A DNA stretch of 64,000 nt from ZC4RG20 sp036381515 (GTDB lineage: Bacteria; Pseudomonadota; Gammaproteobacteria; Steroidobacterales; Rariloculaceae), in assembly GCA_036381515.1 (NCBI GenBank), contig DASVCR010000025.1:1-64000 (forward strand), given 5' to 3'. Of the stretch, positions 17,566-25,827 are shown piece by piece (within the stretch, counting starts at the first letter, position 1; each line of letters begins with the position of its first letter). Under the pieces are notes generated by a model. It did no database searches, had not been told where the DNA came from, and saw nothing but the letters and a program-made list of their open reading frames with translations. The position numbers were made by a program, and so were the translations under genes.

Positions 17566-19392
17566 TCATCGCCGCGCCTCCCGATGCGTCACGAGCGACA
17601 CGGCGGTGTCGGCGTCCGCGGAGTCCGGTGCAGGCGCCGGCACCGGCGGCACGCGCGTCAGCCGCGAATCGATCACGCCCGGCCTCGGCACCGTGAGCGG
17701 CGGCTCGGGCAGCGCATCGGGCGGCACCGCGAGCAGCCTGAGCGCCGCCGACACGATGTTCGCGAACACCGGCGCGGCGACCTCGCCGCCGTAGTACGCG
17801 CCGCCGGACGGCTCGTCGAGCATGACGACGACGACGAGCCTCGGCGCGCTCGCCGGCGCGAGGCCGGCGAACCACGCCGTGTAGCGGTTCCGCGAGTAGC
17901 CGCCGTCCGACGACTTCCACGCGGTGCCGGTCTTGCCGGCGATCCGATAGTTGTCGACTGCGGCACGCCGCCCGGTGCCCTCGGGGCCGACGACGGCCTC
18001 GAGCATCGTGATCACCGCCCTGGCAGTGCGCTCCGAGACGACGCGCGTGCCTTCCGGCGGCTCGTCGACGGCGAGGAACGTCACCGGCCGGATCACGCCG
18101 CCGGCCGCGATCGCCGCGTACGCGCGCGCGAGCTGCAGCGTCGTCACGGAGAGGCCATAGCCGTACGACATCGTCGCCTGCTCGATCGGCCGCCAGTGCT
18201 GCGGATCGCGGAGCACGCCCGCGGACTCGCCCGGGAAGCCGCTCTGGGTGAGGCGGCCGATGCCGAAGCCGGACAGCACGCTCCACATGTAGTCGGGCTC
18301 CATCTCGAGCGCGACGCGCGCGGTGCCGACGTTGCTCGATCTCGCGAGGATCGTCGTCAGCGAGACCTTCCCGAGCGGCGGGTCGTCCGACGTCAGCGTC
18401 CGTCCGCTCACGACGAGGCGGCCCGGCGACGTATCGATGATCGAGTCCGGGCCGTACATCCCGGTGTCGATCGCGGCGGCGAGCGCCAACGGCTTAAAGC
18501 TCGAGCCCGGCTCGAAGATGTCGGTCACCGCGCGGTTCTTGTAGCGCTCGACCTCGAACTGCGACCGGTCGTTCGGGTTGAACGCGGGCTGATTGACCAT
18601 CGCGAGGACCTCGCCGGTCGTCGCGTCGAGCACGACCGCGGAGCCCGATTTCGCGTTGTTGTCCGCGACCGCCGCCTTGAGCTCGCGGTACGCGACGTAC
18701 TGGAGCCTCAGGTCGAGGCTCGTCCGCAGCGTCCGCCCGGGCCGCGCCTCCTTGATCAGCTCGACGTCGCGGACGACCCGGCCGAGCCGGTCCTGCAGCA
18801 CGCGCTTGCTGCCGTCCTCGCCCTTCAGCCAGTAGTCGTACTCGAGCTCGAGGCCCTCGAGGCCGACGTCGTCGATGTTCGTGAAGCCGATGACGTGGCC
18901 GACGACCTCGCCGGCCGGATAGTAGCGGCGGTACTCGCGCTGCGTCTTCACGCCCGGGATGCCGAGCGCGAGCACCTGCGCCGCCTGGCTCGGCGGCAGA
19001 TGGCGCTTCAAATACACGAAGCCGCGGTCGAGGTTGCTCGTCACGCGGGACGTGACCGCGTTCTCGTCGAGACCGAGCGCGGCGGCAAGCTCGCCGAGGC
19101 GGTGCAGCGATCCTTTGATCTCGCGCGGATCGACGTAGATGCTGTCGACCGGCGTGCTGACCGCGAGCGGCTCGCCGTAGCGATCGACGATCGGCCCCCT
19201 ATGCGCCGTGATCGGCACGGTGTGCAGGTACCGGCTCTCGCCCTGCGAGACCAGGAAGTCCTGGCGCTCGAACTGCAGATAGAGCACGCGTGCCTCGAGC
19301 GCCGCCGCGCAGCAGGCAAGCGCGAACAGCACCAGGCGCACGCGCCATTTCGGCGGGGCGATCGACTGGCCTCGACGTCGCTTCGCGCTCAT
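17566..19392 (-). CDS. ftsI: FtsI (PBP3), septal peptidoglycan transpeptidase
   Basis: Class B penicillin-binding protein that cross-links septal peptidoglycan, partner of FtsW. 608 residues: a basic cytosolic tail, one transmembrane helix (~19-37), a pedestal domain beginning RGPIVDRYGEPLAVS, and a transpeptidase domain. Active-site motifs: SxxK at S297-K300 (EPGSSFKP), SxN in ARSSNVGTA (~355) and KTG in IAGKTGTAW. A Pro-rich tail of about 45 residues follows the catalytic domain. ATG 19392 overlaps the ftsL stop as ATGA. Confidence 0.98.
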   Translation of the reverse strand: MSAKRRRGQSIAPPKWRVRLVLFALACCAAALEARVLYLQFERQDFLVSQGESRYLHTVPITAHRGPIVDRYGEPLAVSTPVDSIYVDPREIKGSLHRLGELAAALGLDENAVTSRVTSNLDRGFVYLKRHLPPSQAAQVLALGIPGVKTQREYRRYYPAGEVVGHVIGFTNIDDVGLEGLELEYDYWLKGEDGSKRVLQDRLGRVVRDVELIKEARPGRTLRTSLDLRLQYVAYRELKAAVADNNAKSGSAVVLDATTGEVLAMVNQPAFNPNDRSQFEVERYKNRAVTDIFEPGSSFKPLALAAAIDTGMYGPDSIIDTSPGRLVVSGRTLTSDDPPLGKVSLTTILARSSNVGTARVALEMEPDYMWSVLSGFGIGRLTQSGFPGESAGVLRDPQHWRPIEQATMSYGYGLSVTTLQLARAYAAIAAGGVIRPVTFLAVDEPPEGTRVVSERTARAVITMLEAVVGPEGTGRRAAVDNYRIAGKTGTAWKSSDGGYSRNRYTAWFAGLAPASAPRLVVVVMLDEPSGGAYYGGEVAAPVFANIVSAALRLLAVPPDALPEPPLTVPRPGVIDSRLTRVPPVPAPAPDSADADTAVSLVTHREARR

Positions 19393-19679
19393 TCCACCGG
19401 CCCCGTGACGACGACGATCTGCTCGGGCTTGGGCGCGCCGAGCAGGAGCCGCTCGTGCGCGAGCGACTCGATGCGCGCGTGCGTGGCCCACGTGCTCTGC
19501 TCGATCTGCAGGCGTCCCCAATCGACCTGCAGCCGGTCGTGCTCGCGGTTCAGCTCCTCGAGCTCGATGAAGAGCCGCCGCGCGTCGTGCTCCGCGCGGA
19601 TCAGCAGCAGGGCCGAGCCGACGACGGCGACGGCGAGCGACGCCGCGAGCACGAGCTCTCTCCACTCGGTGCGGCTCAT
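19389..19679 (-). CDS. ftsL: Cell division protein FtsL
   Basis: 96-residue bitopic membrane protein of the FtsQLB complex. It has a short N-terminal tail, a transmembrane helix at about 9-28 (LVLAASLAVAVVGSALLLI) and a periplasmic coiled coil with leucine-type spacing (~35-75: LFIELEELNREHDRLQVDW) typical of the FtsL/FtsB interaction. Sequence is poorly conserved in this family; the assignment rests on size, topology and its place between rsmH and ftsI. ATGA overlaps both ends, so it is translationally coupled to its neighbours. Confidence 0.93.
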   Translation of the reverse strand: MSRTEWRELVLAASLAVAVVGSALLLIRAEHDARRLFIELEELNREHDRLQVDWGRLQIEQSTWATHARIESLAHERLLLGAPKPEQIVVVTGPVE

Positions 19680-20626
19680 GCGGCCTCTCCGATCGGCAGC
19701 TTCTCCGCGACGCGCAGCCGCGCGCTCCGCGCGCGCGGGTTGCGCGCGATCTCCTCGGCCGTCGGCCGGATCAGCCGGCCGCAGAGCTTCAACGTCGGGC
19801 GCGCGAACGGCGGGATGTTCGGCAGCCCGGCGTAGCGAGGGTCGCCGCGCGACGCACGCGCGAAATGCCGCTTGACGATCCGGTCCTCGAGCGAGTGGAA
19901 GCTGATCACGACGAGACGGCCGCCGGGCGCGAGCAGCGCCTCGGCTTGCGCGAGCGCGGACTCGAGCGCGTCGAGCTCGCGATTCACGGCGATGCGGATC
20001 GCCTGGAAGACGCGGGTCGCGGGATGGATCTTCGGCTTGCCGCGCCCGACCGCGCGCGCGACGACGTCGGCGAGCGCGGTCGTCGTCGTGAGCGGCGCGG
20101 CCTCCCGCGCGCGCACGATCGCGGCGGCGACCGCGCGCGCCCGCGGCTCCTCGCCGTACTCGCGCAGCACGCGCGCGAGCTCCTCCTCGCTCACGCGCGC
20201 GAGCCACTTTGCCGCGGACTCGCCCCGCGTCGGATCCATGCGCATGTCGAGCGGCCCCTCGCGTGAGAAACTGAAGCCGCGCGCAGGGTCCTCGAGCTGC
20301 GGCGACGACACGCCGAGATCGAACAGCACGCCCCTGAGCGCGGCATCCGCCAGCCAAGGCCGCACGACCGCGTCGAAGTCCTCGAACCCCGCATGCACGA
20401 TGGAGAAGCGCGGGTCCGCGCCGAATCGCCGGCGTCCCGCCGCTACCGCTTCAGGATCCTTGTCCAATGCGAGCAATCGCCCCTGTCCGCCAAGTCGCTC
20501 GAGAATCCGAGCGCTGTGCCCGCCCCGCCCGAAAGTCGCGTCGACATAGGCCCCGTCCACTGCGACCTCGAGGCCGTCGAGCGTCTCCTCCAACAGCACC
20601 GGCCGATGTGCGGGCCCTTCGCTCAC
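19676..20626 (-). CDS. rsmH: 16S rRNA m4C1402 methyltransferase RsmH (MraW)
   Basis: SAM-dependent methyltransferase that makes N4-methylcytidine at 16S rRNA position 1402. 316 residues. Signatures: HRPVLLEETLDGL at the start, SAM-binding VDATFGRGGHSARIL, FDLGVSSPQLEDPARGFSF, PLDMRMDP and the VISFHSLEDRIVKRHF block. The start is GTG 20626, 14 bp after the mraZ stop on the coding strand. Its stop overlaps ftsL as ATGA. Second gene of the dcw operon, as in most bacteria. Confidence 0.98.
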   Translation of the reverse strand: MSEGPAHRPVLLEETLDGLEVAVDGAYVDATFGRGGHSARILERLGGQGRLLALDKDPEAVAAGRRRFGADPRFSIVHAGFEDFDAVVRPWLADAALRGVLFDLGVSSPQLEDPARGFSFSREGPLDMRMDPTRGESAAKWLARVSEEELARVLREYGEEPRARAVAAAIVRAREAAPLTTTTALADVVARAVGRGKPKIHPATRVFQAIRIAVNRELDALESALAQAEALLAPGGRLVVISFHSLEDRIVKRHFARASRGDPRYAGLPNIPPFARPTLKLCGRLIRPTAEEIARNPRARSARLRVAEKLPIGEAA

Positions 20627-20640
20627 CCGTTTACGGCGCT

Positions 20641-21096
20641 CTAGAGAGACAACGTTTCAAGTTCTTGAGGTAGATCCGCGAAGTCTCCGTCGTCCGCAGC
20701 GAGCCACTCGTCTCGGCGAGCGTTCCACCGCTCCTCGTCCCACAGCTCGAACTTGTTGCCCTGACCGATCAGCATCGCCTGCCTCTCGAGACCCGCGAAC
20801 TCGCGCAGCTCGCGCGGTATCAGGATTCGGCCGTGTCCGTCCATGTCCAGTTCCGTCGCGTAGCCGACCATCAGGCGCTGGAGGCGACGGACCTGCTTGT
20901 TCAGCGCGGGCAATCGGACGAGCTTGCGTTCGATCTCCTCCCAGTCCGGAAGCGGATAGATCAGCAGGCAGTAGTCACGGTCGACGGTCGCGACGAGATG
21001 CCCGTCCGCGCGGGTCGTGATGCGCTCCCGGTAACGGCTAGGAATCGCCAGCCGGCCCTTGGCATCCAACGAAACTTTCGTAGCACCTCGAAACAT
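20641..21096 (-). CDS. mraZ: MraZ, transcriptional regulator of the dcw cluster
   Basis: Nucleoid-associated repressor with two AbrB-like half-domains. 151 residues. Both DxxGR motifs are present: SLDAKGRLAIPSRYRE (~8-23) and ELDMDGHGRILIPRELRE (~83-100). The ATG at 21096 gives MFRGATKV, matching the family; an upstream in-frame GTG at 21126 would add ten residues and overlap the putative operator. First gene of the dcw operon, preceded by a good promoter and two GTGG(G/T) boxes that it may bind. Confidence 0.97.
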   Translation of the reverse strand: MFRGATKVSLDAKGRLAIPSRYRERITTRADGHLVATVDRDYCLLIYPLPDWEEIERKLVRLPALNKQVRRLQRLMVGYATELDMDGHGRILIPRELREFAGLERQAMLIGQGNKFELWDEERWNARRDEWLAADDGDFADLPQELETLSL

Positions 21097-21121
21097 CGTC
21101 GGCCCGGCCGCGCCATTCCTG

Positions 21122-21136
21122 CCCACTTTCTACCAC
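21122..21136 (-). promoter_or_regulatory. Candidate MraZ operator boxes
   Basis: On the coding strand GTGGT (21136-21132) and GTGGG (21126-21122) occur as direct repeats one helical turn apart (10 bp). MraZ is known to bind direct TGGG-type repeats with 5-nt spacers upstream of its own operon. These lie just downstream of the predicted promoter and upstream of the mraZ ATG, a fitting place for autorepression. Only two boxes are clear. Confidence 0.5.
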
Positions 21137-21144
21137 TTTGCGAC

Positions 21145-21173
21145 ACTATGGGACACGCCCCTACCCCTGTCAA
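21145..21173 (-). promoter_or_regulatory. Sigma-70 promoter of the dcw operon
   Basis: Minus-strand -35 TTGACA at 21173-21168 (perfect consensus), 17-bp spacer, -10 CATAGT at 21150-21145 (four of six). Transcription would start near 21138, about 40 nt before the mraZ ATG. This is the only strong promoter I see ahead of the 15-gene cluster. The rest of 21174-21420 shows no gene. Confidence 0.7.
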
Positions 21174-21462
21174 CCGAGCGTTTCTCGCGATTCCGTTGTG
21201 ACGACAAGCGCTTACCGGATGCGTCGCGAAACGCGGATTCGCGGGGATCGGGCGGGCCTGGCCCGCACGGAGCGGCCGCGCCGGGGTGTCGCGAAACGAC
21301 GACTGGAAAACCGCGGCGCGCACGGCGATCGGACGTGATCCGATGCCGATGTTCGCTCGAGCGTGGGCCATGACCGGTGAGTGATCCAGGTGAACGAGGA
21401 TGCCGCGGGAGCGTCGAGCGTGAACCGCCTGCCGATACTCTCGCTCGGGACCTATGGTAGCA

Positions 21463-21489
21463 TAATTGGTCCTCAATTAGGCACTAATT
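21463..21489 (+). promoter_or_regulatory. Overlapping AT-rich palindromes at the start of the small 74-aa gene
   Basis: Two interlocked inverted repeats in an otherwise GC-rich region: TAATTG-GTCCT-CAATTA (21463-21479) and AATTAG-GCA-CTAATT (21475-21489), the second touching the ATG. CATAAT at 21461-21466 could be a -10. No Shine-Dalgarno sequence precedes the ATG, so the mRNA may be short-leadered. The layout suits an autoregulatory operator; the binding protein is unknown. Confidence 0.5.
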
Positions 21490-21714
21490 ATGGCGAAGCC
21501 GAAGAACCTGCTGCAGACGGTCACGATCAAGGTGTCCGGCAACGCCTTGCTCGAGCATTACCTCGAGAAGCTCGTCGAGACGGGGTTCTACGGGAACAAC
21601 CCGACCGAGGCGGCAGGCATCGTGCTGAGCCGGGAGATCGAGCGCCTGGTCAAGGAAGGGGTCATTCCGAAGGCGCCCGAGGGCGTGCTGCGCGTATCGA
21701 GGAAGACTGATTAG
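21490..21714 (+). CDS. Small protein of unknown function, possibly ribbon-helix-helix-like
   Basis: 74 residues. I do not recognise the family with certainty. The pattern is a basic start (MAKPKN), a b-strand-like TVTIKVSG, then two helices (LLEHYLEKLVETGF and EAAGIVLSREIERLVKEG). This is the order strand-helix-helix seen in ribbon-helix-helix DNA-binding proteins and antitoxins. No toxin gene is adjacent. It sits between the dcw promoter and rnpB, divergent from mraZ, with overlapping palindromes at its start codon that could be its own operator. A 23-bp tandem repeat starts 25 bp after its stop. Confidence 0.7.
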   Translation: MAKPKNLLQTVTIKVSGNALLEHYLEKLVETGFYGNNPTEAAGIVLSREIERLVKEGVIPKAPEGVLRVSRKTD

Positions 21715-21738
21715 CGACGGGCCTGCCCGGGCGGGTGA

Positions 21739-21885
21739 CTACGCGGCCACCCGGGTGGGCGGCTACGCGGCTAGCCGACGAGCGACTACGCGGCACCCTG
21801 GCAAGCGGCTACGCGGCACCCGGGCAAGCGGCTACGCGGCACCCGGGCAGGCGGCTACGCGGCACCCGGGCAGGCGGCTACGCGG
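21739..21885. repeat. 23-bp tandem repeat array downstream of the 74-aa gene
   Basis: Seven copies of a 23-bp unit (first spacing 24 bp) anchored by CTACGCGG at 21739, 21763, 21786, 21809, 21832, 21855 and 21878; the later copies share GGCTACGCGGCACCCGGGCA. The array occupies the non-coding stretch between the small gene and the rnpB terminator. Copies become more uniform toward rnpB, suggesting recent expansion. All three forward frames stay open through most of it by chance. Confidence 0.9.
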
Positions 21886-22016
21886 GCGGGGCTGCCTACC
21901 CCGGAGGGGAGGCCGAGGAAAGGCCCCTCGGAGCAGCACACCGGACTCCCGCCAGGCATCCGGTTGCGGCATCAGGACGACTCCGCGCGCGCAGTGAGCC
22001 GAGAACGAAACAGGTG

Positions 22017-22044
22017 AAAAAAGGGCGCGACGTCACGCGCGCCC
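22017..22044 (-). terminator. Rho-independent terminator of rnpB
   Basis: On the minus strand, stem GGGCGCG / CGCGCCC (22044-22038 with 22029-22023) and an 8-nt loop, followed by TTTTTT (22022-22017). It lies ~20 nt beyond the 3' end of RNase P RNA. Confidence 0.8.
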
Positions 22045-22062
22045 TCGGTCGACAGAGCAAAT

Positions 22063-22408
22063 AAGGAGTCGGCCGATAAGCCGGGTTCTGTCGAGAGCAG
22101 CCATTCATCTCGGATGCGCGTCGCCGCGCACCTCTAGCGACCTACCCGGGAGCTCGTGTGGGCGCACTCAACACTCCCCTATTCGGTCTTGCTCCGGGTG
22201 GGGTTTACCCTGCCACACGCGTTACCGCGTGCGCGGTGCGCTCTTACCGCACCTTTTCACCCTTACCGGACTTGCGTCCGGCGGTATATTTTCTGTGGCA
22301 CTTTCCGTAGGCTCGCGCCTCCCAGGCGTTACCTGGCACCCTGCCCAATGGAGCCCGGACTTTCCTCCGGGACCTCGAAGGTCCCGGCGGCTGCTTGGCC
22401 GACTCCTC
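22063..22408 (-). ncRNA. rnpB: RNase P catalytic RNA (bacterial type A)
   Basis: RNA subunit of ribonuclease P, which removes 5' leaders from pre-tRNAs. About 345 nt. The ends pair as helix P1: GGAGTCGGCC at the 5' end (22406-22397) with GGCCGACTCC at the 3' end (22074-22065). Conserved blocks read in order on the minus strand: GAGGAAAGTCCGGGCTCC, CAGGGTGCCAGGTAACGCC, ACAGAAAATATACCGCC, GGTAAGGGTGAAAAGGTGCG, and close to the 3' end AACCCGGCTTATCGG. It is followed by a terminator. The position between mraZ and rsmI matches Pseudomonas. Confidence 0.97.
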
Positions 22409-22412
22409 GTGC

Positions 22413-22440
22413 AGCTTAACGACTTTCGCCGTCGCGGCAA
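22413..22440 (-). promoter_or_regulatory. Candidate rnpB promoter
   Basis: Minus-strand -35 TTGCCG (22440-22435), 16-bp spacer, -10 TAAGCT (22418-22413). The predicted start, about 7 nt downstream, falls at the beginning of helix P1 of RNase P RNA, which is the main reason for the call. The -10 is weak. Confidence 0.45.
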
Positions 22441-22471
22441 GTTCCGCGCGCGGGGACACGATCGGCCTCCG

Positions 22472-23353
22472 CTACTCCTCGACCTGCGTGAGCCTGTATA
22501 CGACGTTGCGCGACACGCCGGTCAGCTCGGCCGTCAGCGCCGCGGCCCGTCCCGGCGGCAGCTCCCGGCGCAGCACGTCGAACACGCGCCGCACGTCGGC
22601 TGCGCTCTCGTCGCCTTCCGTAGCCGGACGGCCCGCGACGACCAGCACGAACTCGCCGAGCAGCGGGATCGCATCGCCGAGCGCACGGCGGATCGCCTCG
22701 AGCGAGCCGCGGAAAATCTGCTCGTGCACCTTCGTGAGCTCGCGCGCGACGCACGCGCGCCGTGTCGGCCCAAAGGCGCGGACGAGCGCGTCGATTGTCT
22801 CCGGCATCCGATGCACGGATTCGAAGAACACGAGCGTCCTGTCCTCGTCGCGCAACGCGTCGAGCCGCGCGTCGCGCGCCTGCGCGCGGCGCGGCAGGAA
22901 GCCTTCGAACACGTAGCGGTCGGTCGGCAATCCCGACACGGACAGCGCCGCCGTCACCGCGCTCGGCCCGGGGACCGTGCGCACGTCGAAACCTGCCTCG
23001 AGCGCGCGCTCGACGAGCCGCCAGCCCGGATCGCTGATCAGCGGCATGCCGGCATCGCTGACGAGCGCGAGCGACTCGCCTTCGGCGAGCCTCGCGAGCA
23101 GCGCGTCGGCGCGCCGGTCCTCGTTGTGCTCGTGGAACGCAATAAGCGGCTTTTTCAGCCCGATAGTCGATAGCAATCCCGAAGTGCGGCGGGTATCCTC
23201 GGCCGCAATGGCGGAGACGCGCCCGAGCACATCGCGCGCTCGCGGGCTCAGATCGTCGAGATTGCCGATCGGCGTGCCGACCACGTACAACGTGCCGCCG
23301 CGCCGCGTGTCGGTCGAACGCGCACCGTGCGTGTCGTCGATGTCGTGAGTCAC
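22472..23353 (-). CDS. rsmI: 16S rRNA 2'-O-methyltransferase RsmI
   Basis: SAM-dependent enzyme that 2'-O-methylates C1402 of 16S rRNA, the same nucleotide modified by RsmH of the neighbouring dcw operon. 293 residues from GTG 23353 (MTHDIDDTHG). Tetrapyrrole-methylase-fold motifs: LYVVGTPIGNLDDLSPRA, AEDTRRT, LVSDAGMPLISDPGW, VPGPSAVTAALSVSGLP and the ELTKVHEQIFRG segment. An upstream in-frame start at 23479 would overlap the divergent lpoA. It is divergent from lpoA as in E. coli, with about 100 bp between them for both promoters. Confidence 0.96.
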   Translation of the reverse strand: MTHDIDDTHGARSTDTRRGGTLYVVGTPIGNLDDLSPRARDVLGRVSAIAAEDTRRTSGLLSTIGLKKPLIAFHEHNEDRRADALLARLAEGESLALVSDAGMPLISDPGWRLVERALEAGFDVRTVPGPSAVTAALSVSGLPTDRYVFEGFLPRRAQARDARLDALRDEDRTLVFFESVHRMPETIDALVRAFGPTRRACVARELTKVHEQIFRGSLEAIRRALGDAIPLLGEFVLVVAGRPATEGDESAADVRRVFDVLRRELPPGRAAALTAELTGVSRNVVYRLTQVEE

Positions 23354-23453
23354 GGTCGCTCTGTGTTCGTCGCGTCGGGCCGCGGCCGGCGGCACATAAG
23401 CATGCCTCAATCCGGCCCGGCGCGCTCCGCTCGAGCTCCACGGATGGAACGGG

Positions 23454-25400
23454 ATGGACTCGCCGATGAGCAATGACAAGCCGACGAGTGTGCGCGTGTC
23501 TCGCCTGCGGGCGCTCGGCGTGCTCGCCGCGGCAGCGTGGCTCGCCGCCGGCTGCGTGTCGACTCCGACGAGCGCGCCGTCGCCGCAGACTGTCGCGCTC
23601 GAGCGACGTGCGCGGGCGGCCGAGGAGCGCGGCGACGCCGCGTCGGCGATGCAGCTCTATCGGCAGCTCGCGGATACGACGAGGGGCACCCAGCGCGTCG
23701 GCTACCTGATCGACGCCGCGCGGCTCGCGTTGACGGTCGGCGATGCGTCCGCCGCGACCGGATGGCTCACCGAGGCGGAGGAGGACGCGAACGCCGCGCA
23801 GCGGCAGGCCATCGTCGTGCTGCGCGCCGAGCTCGACCTGCGCGACGGCCGCGCCAACGACGCGCTCGTGCGGCTCGACGGCCTGGGCCGGCCCGGATCG
23901 ATCGCGCTGATGACCGACGCGGAATCGGTCCGGGGCCGTGCGCTCTTCGCGCTCGGCCGCGCGAGCGAGGCCGTCCGCACGCTCGTCGAGCGCGAGGCAT
24001 GGCTCGAGACCTCCGAGGCCATTCTCGACAACCAGCGGATGATCTGGGACGGGCTCGCGTCGTCGGGCGACGTCGACCTTCGCCCGACCGGCGACGCTCT
24101 CGTCGACGGCTGGCTCGCGCTCGCACCGATCGCCGCGTCGGGCGCGTCGGGACCCGAGCTCCGCGGCGCGCTCGTCGAGTGGCGCCGGCAGCACGCGTCG
24201 CACCCGGCCGTCATGGGACTCCTCGCGGATCTGCTCGCTACGGACCGCGGCAGCGGCGCCTACCCAGAGCAGATCGCGCTGCTCCTGCCGATCTCGTCGC
24301 CGCAGCGCGCGTTCGCGATCGCGATCCGCGACGGTTTCCTCGCGGCGCACCTTGCCGCCGGCGGGGGCAGCGGGGACATCACGATCCGCGTTTACGACAC
24401 GGCGCAGCTCGGCGCCGAGGAAGCCTATCGGCGCGCGCAGCTCGAAGGCGCATCGTTCATCGTCGGGCCGCTGCTCGGTCCCGAGGTCAGCCGGATCGTG
24501 CCGCAGGCGGGCCTCGTGCCGACGCTCGCGCTGAACTTCACGGATGCGGATACGTCCGCCGTCTCCGACTTCTGGCAGTTCGCGCTCGCACCCGAGGACG
24601 AGACGCGCGCGATCGCGCGCCGCGCGTACGCGGACGGGGCCCGGACGGCGATCGCGCTCGTGCCGATCGACTCCGCGGGCTGGGGGCTGCGGCTGCTGAA
24701 CAGCTTCCGCGCGGAGTTCGAGGCGCTCGGCGGCCGCGTTCTCGAGTACGAGACGTACGATCGGTCCGCGCGCGACTTCTCGGCGCCGATCGAGGCGCTG
24801 CTCAACCTCGATCTCAGCGAGCAGCGGAACACGGAGCTCGAGCGAGCGCTCGGCATGAATCTCGCGTTCGAGCCGCGCCGCCGCCAGGACGCGGACATGA
24901 TCTTCCTCGCGGCGCCCGATCGCGCGACCGCGCGCCTCCTCGCGCCCGCGCTCAGGCTCTATCTGACCGGCGGCGAGCCGCTGCCGGTCTACGCGAACAC
25001 GGACGTCCACGAGCCGGCGGACGCCGCGCGGGACGGCGACCTGAACGACATCGTGTTCCCCGACGCGCCGTGGCTGCTCGCTCCCGATCCGCGCGGCACC
25101 GAGCTCAGGCGCACGCTGCAGAGCTACTGGCCGCAGCGCGCATCGGGCGGGATCCTGCGCTTCTACGGGATGGGCGTCGACGCGTATCGGCTCGTCGGCG
25201 CGCTGTACGCCGGGGCGTACTCGTGGCCGCTCGACGGGCTGTCGGGGCAGCTCGAGCTCGGCCCCGACGGCCGGATCCGGCGCTCGCTGCCGTTCGCGCA
25301 GTTCCAGAACGGGCGTGCCGTCGCGCTGCAGCCGCTGCCGCCGGGGCGGATCGCGCCCGAGGAAGGCTCCGAGCTCGGCGGGTTCGTCGGAGCGCGATGA
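23454..25400 (+). CDS. lpoA: LpoA-type outer-membrane lipoprotein, activator of PBP1A
   Basis: Outer-membrane lipoprotein that reaches through the periplasm to stimulate peptidoglycan synthase PBP1A. 648 residues: lipoprotein signal with lipobox LAAGC (Cys34), an N-terminal helical TPR-like domain (~45-260) and a C-terminal domain with the periplasmic-binding-protein fold starting at IALLLPISSPQRAFAIAIRDGF. ATG 23454 or 23466 could be the start; neither has a strong ribosome-binding site. It overlaps yraN as ATGA. The rsmI-lpoA-yraN-diaA order matches E. coli and Pseudomonas. Confidence 0.92.
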   Translation: MDSPMSNDKPTSVRVSRLRALGVLAAAAWLAAGCVSTPTSAPSPQTVALERRARAAEERGDAASAMQLYRQLADTTRGTQRVGYLIDAARLALTVGDASAATGWLTEAEEDANAAQRQAIVVLRAELDLRDGRANDALVRLDGLGRPGSIALMTDAESVRGRALFALGRASEAVRTLVEREAWLETSEAILDNQRMIWDGLASSGDVDLRPTGDALVDGWLALAPIAASGASGPELRGALVEWRRQHASHPAVMGLLADLLATDRGSGAYPEQIALLLPISSPQRAFAIAIRDGFLAAHLAAGGGSGDITIRVYDTAQLGAEEAYRRAQLEGASFIVGPLLGPEVSRIVPQAGLVPTLALNFTDADTSAVSDFWQFALAPEDETRAIARRAYADGARTAIALVPIDSAGWGLRLLNSFRAEFEALGGRVLEYETYDRSARDFSAPIEALLNLDLSEQRNTELERALGMNLAFEPRRRQDADMIFLAAPDRATARLLAPALRLYLTGGEPLPVYANTDVHEPADAARDGDLNDIVFPDAPWLLAPDPRGTELRRTLQSYWPQRASGGILRFYGMGVDAYRLVGALYAGAYSWPLDGLSGQLELGPDGRIRRSLPFAQFQNGRAVALQPLPPGRIAPEEGSELGGFVGAR

Positions 25401-25768
25401 CGAAAGACCGCGCCGCCGCCGGGCTCTACTGGGAAGAGGCGGCGAGCGCATACCTCGAGCGGCACGGCGTTTCGACCTTGCTGAAGCGCTATCGTTGCCG
25501 GCTCGGCGAGCTCGACCTCGTGTGCGCGGACGGAGCGACGCTCGTCGTCGTCGAGGTGCGCGCGCGGCGCAGCGGCGGTCTCGTGTCGGCGCTCGCGAGC
25601 GTCGACGGCAGGAAGCGCCGCCGCATCGTGCGCGCGGCGCGTCATCTGTTGATGCGCCATCCGGAATGGCGCGCGCGTCCCGTTCGCTTCGACGTCGTCG
25701 CGATCGAGCACATCGAGCGGCCGAACCCGGACTTCGTCTGGATCAAGGCCGCGTTCGATGCCGGCTGA
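25397..25768 (+). CDS. yraN: YraN-family (UPF0102) endonuclease-like protein
   Basis: 123-residue member of UPF0102, a restriction-endonuclease-fold family with predicted nuclease activity of unclear cellular role. Core motif GELDLVCADGATLVVVEVRARR corresponds to the usual E-x-D ... E-V-K catalytic pattern, with R in place of the common K. N-terminal AAGLYWEEAASAYLERHG is typical. Start codon overlaps the lpoA stop (ATGA), so expression is coupled. Normal length. Confidence 0.92.
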   Translation: MTKDRAAAGLYWEEAASAYLERHGVSTLLKRYRCRLGELDLVCADGATLVVVEVRARRSGGLVSALASVDGRKRRRIVRAARHLLMRHPEWRARPVRFDVVAIEHIERPNPDFVWIKAAFDAG

Positions 25769-25827
25769 GCAGTTGATTGCCGCGGTGCCCAATGCGACAG
25801 TGACGGCAGTTTCGTAAGGCCGCCAGA

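Noticed and set aside
21739..21885. CRISPR array
   Set aside because: Units of 23 bp follow each other without unique spacers and no cas genes are near; it is a simple tandem repeat.
22229..23173. Plus-strand protein-coding gene across rnpB and rsmI
   Set aside because: The region is RNase P RNA with conserved structure, followed by rsmI on the other strand.
22416..25451. 1011-codon open frame on the minus strand opposite lpoA
   Set aside because: Complement of the well-supported lpoA-yraN genes; low-complexity Arg/Glu-rich translation with no recognisable domain.
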